51,206 nt of DNA from Paracoccaceae bacterium (GTDB taxonomy: Bacteria; Pseudomonadota; Alphaproteobacteria; Rhodobacterales; Rhodobacteraceae): the NCBI GenBank assembly GCA_947371955.1, contig CANBRQ010000010.1, forward strand, positions 1-51,206, written 5' to 3'. Below are positions 50,322 through 51,206 of the stretch, piece by piece. The notes beneath the pieces were generated by a model. The model worked only from the letters and a program-made list of their open reading frames with translations, was not told the DNA's origin and made no database searches. Within the stretch, counting starts at the first letter, position 1. Each line of letters opens with the position of its first letter. The translations under genes and the position numbers were made by a program.

Positions 50322-50740
50322 GTGCCGCGCAAGCCTGGCCTGACCATCGACACGCTCAGGGACCATGCTCTCGCTCTCGGCCACGCCGATCCTTACAGCG
50401 CGCTCGAATTCCTCGTGGCTTGGCCTCGGCGAGATCTCCCGGCCCGTCTGGTGGTGAGCCGCTTCGCCGATCGGGATGGCAATCAAAACTACACGCTGTC
50501 ACCCGTCGCCGAGCCGCTGGAGCGCGAGTTTCCGATGGCCGCGACTATCCTCTATCGCGCTCTTCTGGATGACGTCCTGCTCAAAGCCAGGTCGAAGGCC
50601 TATCCCCACGCAGCACGATACCTCAAGAGGCTTGGGGTGACTGCCGTTGCCGCCGAACTCAATCCAGGGGGCCAATCAGGTATCGCACGTCACTCAACCT
50701 ATCTCGCCGGGTTGAAACGGCCATGCCAGGAAAGCCGGTT
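50322..50740 (+). pseudogene. DUF6880-like protein, C-terminal fragment
   Basis: Retained blocks resemble the end of DUF6880 proteins: 'SALEFLVAWPRRDLPARLVV', 'AAEPLE'-like 'VAEPLEREFPMAATILYRAL' and 'RSKAYPHAARYLKRL'. The usual ~300 N-terminal residues are absent. At ~50740 the frame runs into a DUF2493-derived remnant. Decayed. Confidence 0.65.
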
Positions 50741-50749
50741 TTTGGTGCT

Positions 50750-50925
50750 GCGTGGCTGGCTCATAGCGACGGCAAGCCCAACCTCGTACCCCTCAAGCGC
50801 AACGACGCGATGTCGGAGGTTCTGTTGATATGCCTCCTCGACCTCCCGGGAAATGGCATCTTGGAAAGCTTTCCCGACAAGCCAATGAAGGTCGGCATCG
50901 AGTTGTCGAAGTTCGAGAGGGCCGC
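50750..50925 (+). pseudogene. Remnant of a DUF2493 C-terminus
   Basis: The frame reads 'VPLKRNDAMSEVLLICLLDL' and 'PGNGILESFPDKPMKVGIEL' then 'SKFERAA', matching residues near the end of the intact DUF2493 protein ('FKRNDAMLDVLPVGVLVFPG' ... 'VVKFERGA'). Diverged at about half the positions, so an old copy rather than a recent duplication. Confidence 0.75.
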
Positions 50926-51060
50926 GCGAGCGCGTTCCCCCCAAACAAACCGTTCAAAATCGCCGTTGAAAATAGTTTTGTCGTCTCTTCGAGCCTTGGG
51001 GGCCGATTTGGGATTCGGCGCCGCCGCACGAGCGGTGGAACCCCAAAAGAAGGGCGACTA

Positions 51061-51206
51061 GGGTCAGGACTCGTTCTCGTTTCATAGCCAGAACATGACG
51101 GTTGCGGCGAGGGCTACGGCTGAGAGGAAGACTTTTGGACATCTGTCGTAGCGGGTGGCCACACGTCGCCAGTCCTTCAGACGCCCGAACATGATCTCGA
51201 TCCTGT
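51061..51206 (-). mobile_element. IS5-family insertion sequence, one end (runs off window)
   Basis: The putative end begins GGGTCAGGACTCG after CTA at 51058-51060, fitting the CTAG/TA target preference of IS427-type elements. Only the 3' end of the transposase is in the window. Confidence 0.7.
51082..51206 (-). CDS. IS5-family transposase, C-terminal part (partial at window edge)
   Basis: On the minus strand the frame from the window edge reads 'RIEIMFGRLKDWRRVATRYD' and 'RCPKVFLSAVALAATVMFWL' then stop at 51084-51082. 'E.MFGRLK.WRR.ATRYD' is the YREK-type C-terminal signature of IS5 transposases, containing the catalytic Glu. Confidence 0.85.
   Translation of the reverse strand, partial: RIEIMFGRLKDWRRVATRYDRCPKVFLSAVALAATVMFWL

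Noticed and set aside
1-51206. tRNA or rRNA genes
   Set aside because: No cloverleaf-like or rRNA-like sequence was noticed by eye on either strand.

Overview
The window looks like part of a large low-copy plasmid or chromid from an alphaproteobacterium of the Rhodobacterales (Paracoccus/Rhodobacter-like). The basis is a repABC replicon with a RepC-type initiator, high GC content, an alphaproteobacterial GTTC-N7-GTTC LexA box, protein families typical of Rhodobacteraceae plasmids (RHE_PE00001/DUF1612, DUF932, DUF6878-like, strawberry-notch helicase, DUF2493) and accessory catabolic genes. Everything here was read by eye; no database search was run.

Layout. 0.1-9.4 kb: a winged-helix-like protein, then a LacI-type regulator divergent from a catabolic/uptake operon. 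The operon encodes a sterol-desaturase-type di-iron oxygenase, a sugar-type ABC importer (binding protein, permease, ATPase), a Rieske ferredoxin, a xylose-isomerase-like protein, a PanB-like protein and a Gfo/Idh/MocA dehydrogenase. It resembles rhizopine (moc) catabolism in logic, but the substrate is unknown. 9.5-13.9 kb: a 3.5-kb TniA-TniB-TniQ transposon with clear ends. One end abuts a decapitated DUF1612 gene and the other a decapitated hppD gene. 13.9-19.0 kb: hipBA with four evenly spaced operators, an intact DUF1612 gene, a serine recombinase and a DUF4143 ATPase.

19.0-25.4 kb: repA-repB-(antisense RNA)-repC, two 20-bp palindromes that are centromere candidates, then a very large ParB-domain protein. 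25.5-35.2 kb: a plasmid housekeeping/establishment-type block (H-NS-like protein, SSB, DUF932, several small hypothetical proteins, an AbiEii-type toxin pair, and a LexA-controlled small gene). 35.3-48.4 kb: strawberry-notch helicase, toprim protein and DUF2493 protein. The helicase gene is split by a 6.3-kb element with 170-bp inverted repeats that carries three overlapping tyrosine recombinases (a RIT element) and a TOTE-type primase-helicase as cargo. 48.6-51.2 kb: decayed fragments, a BRCT protein and the end of an IS5-family element.

The main hunting results are: the RIT element with TOTE cargo splitting a helicase gene in a way that may still allow both halves to be translated; a KOPS-like octamer (GGGCAGGG) whose strand flips near the repABC origin; a leader-RNA family shared by three genes; a LexA box lying exactly in a 17-bp promoter spacer; a 27-bp-period hipBA operator array; and an unassigned oxygenase/PanB-like catabolic operon.
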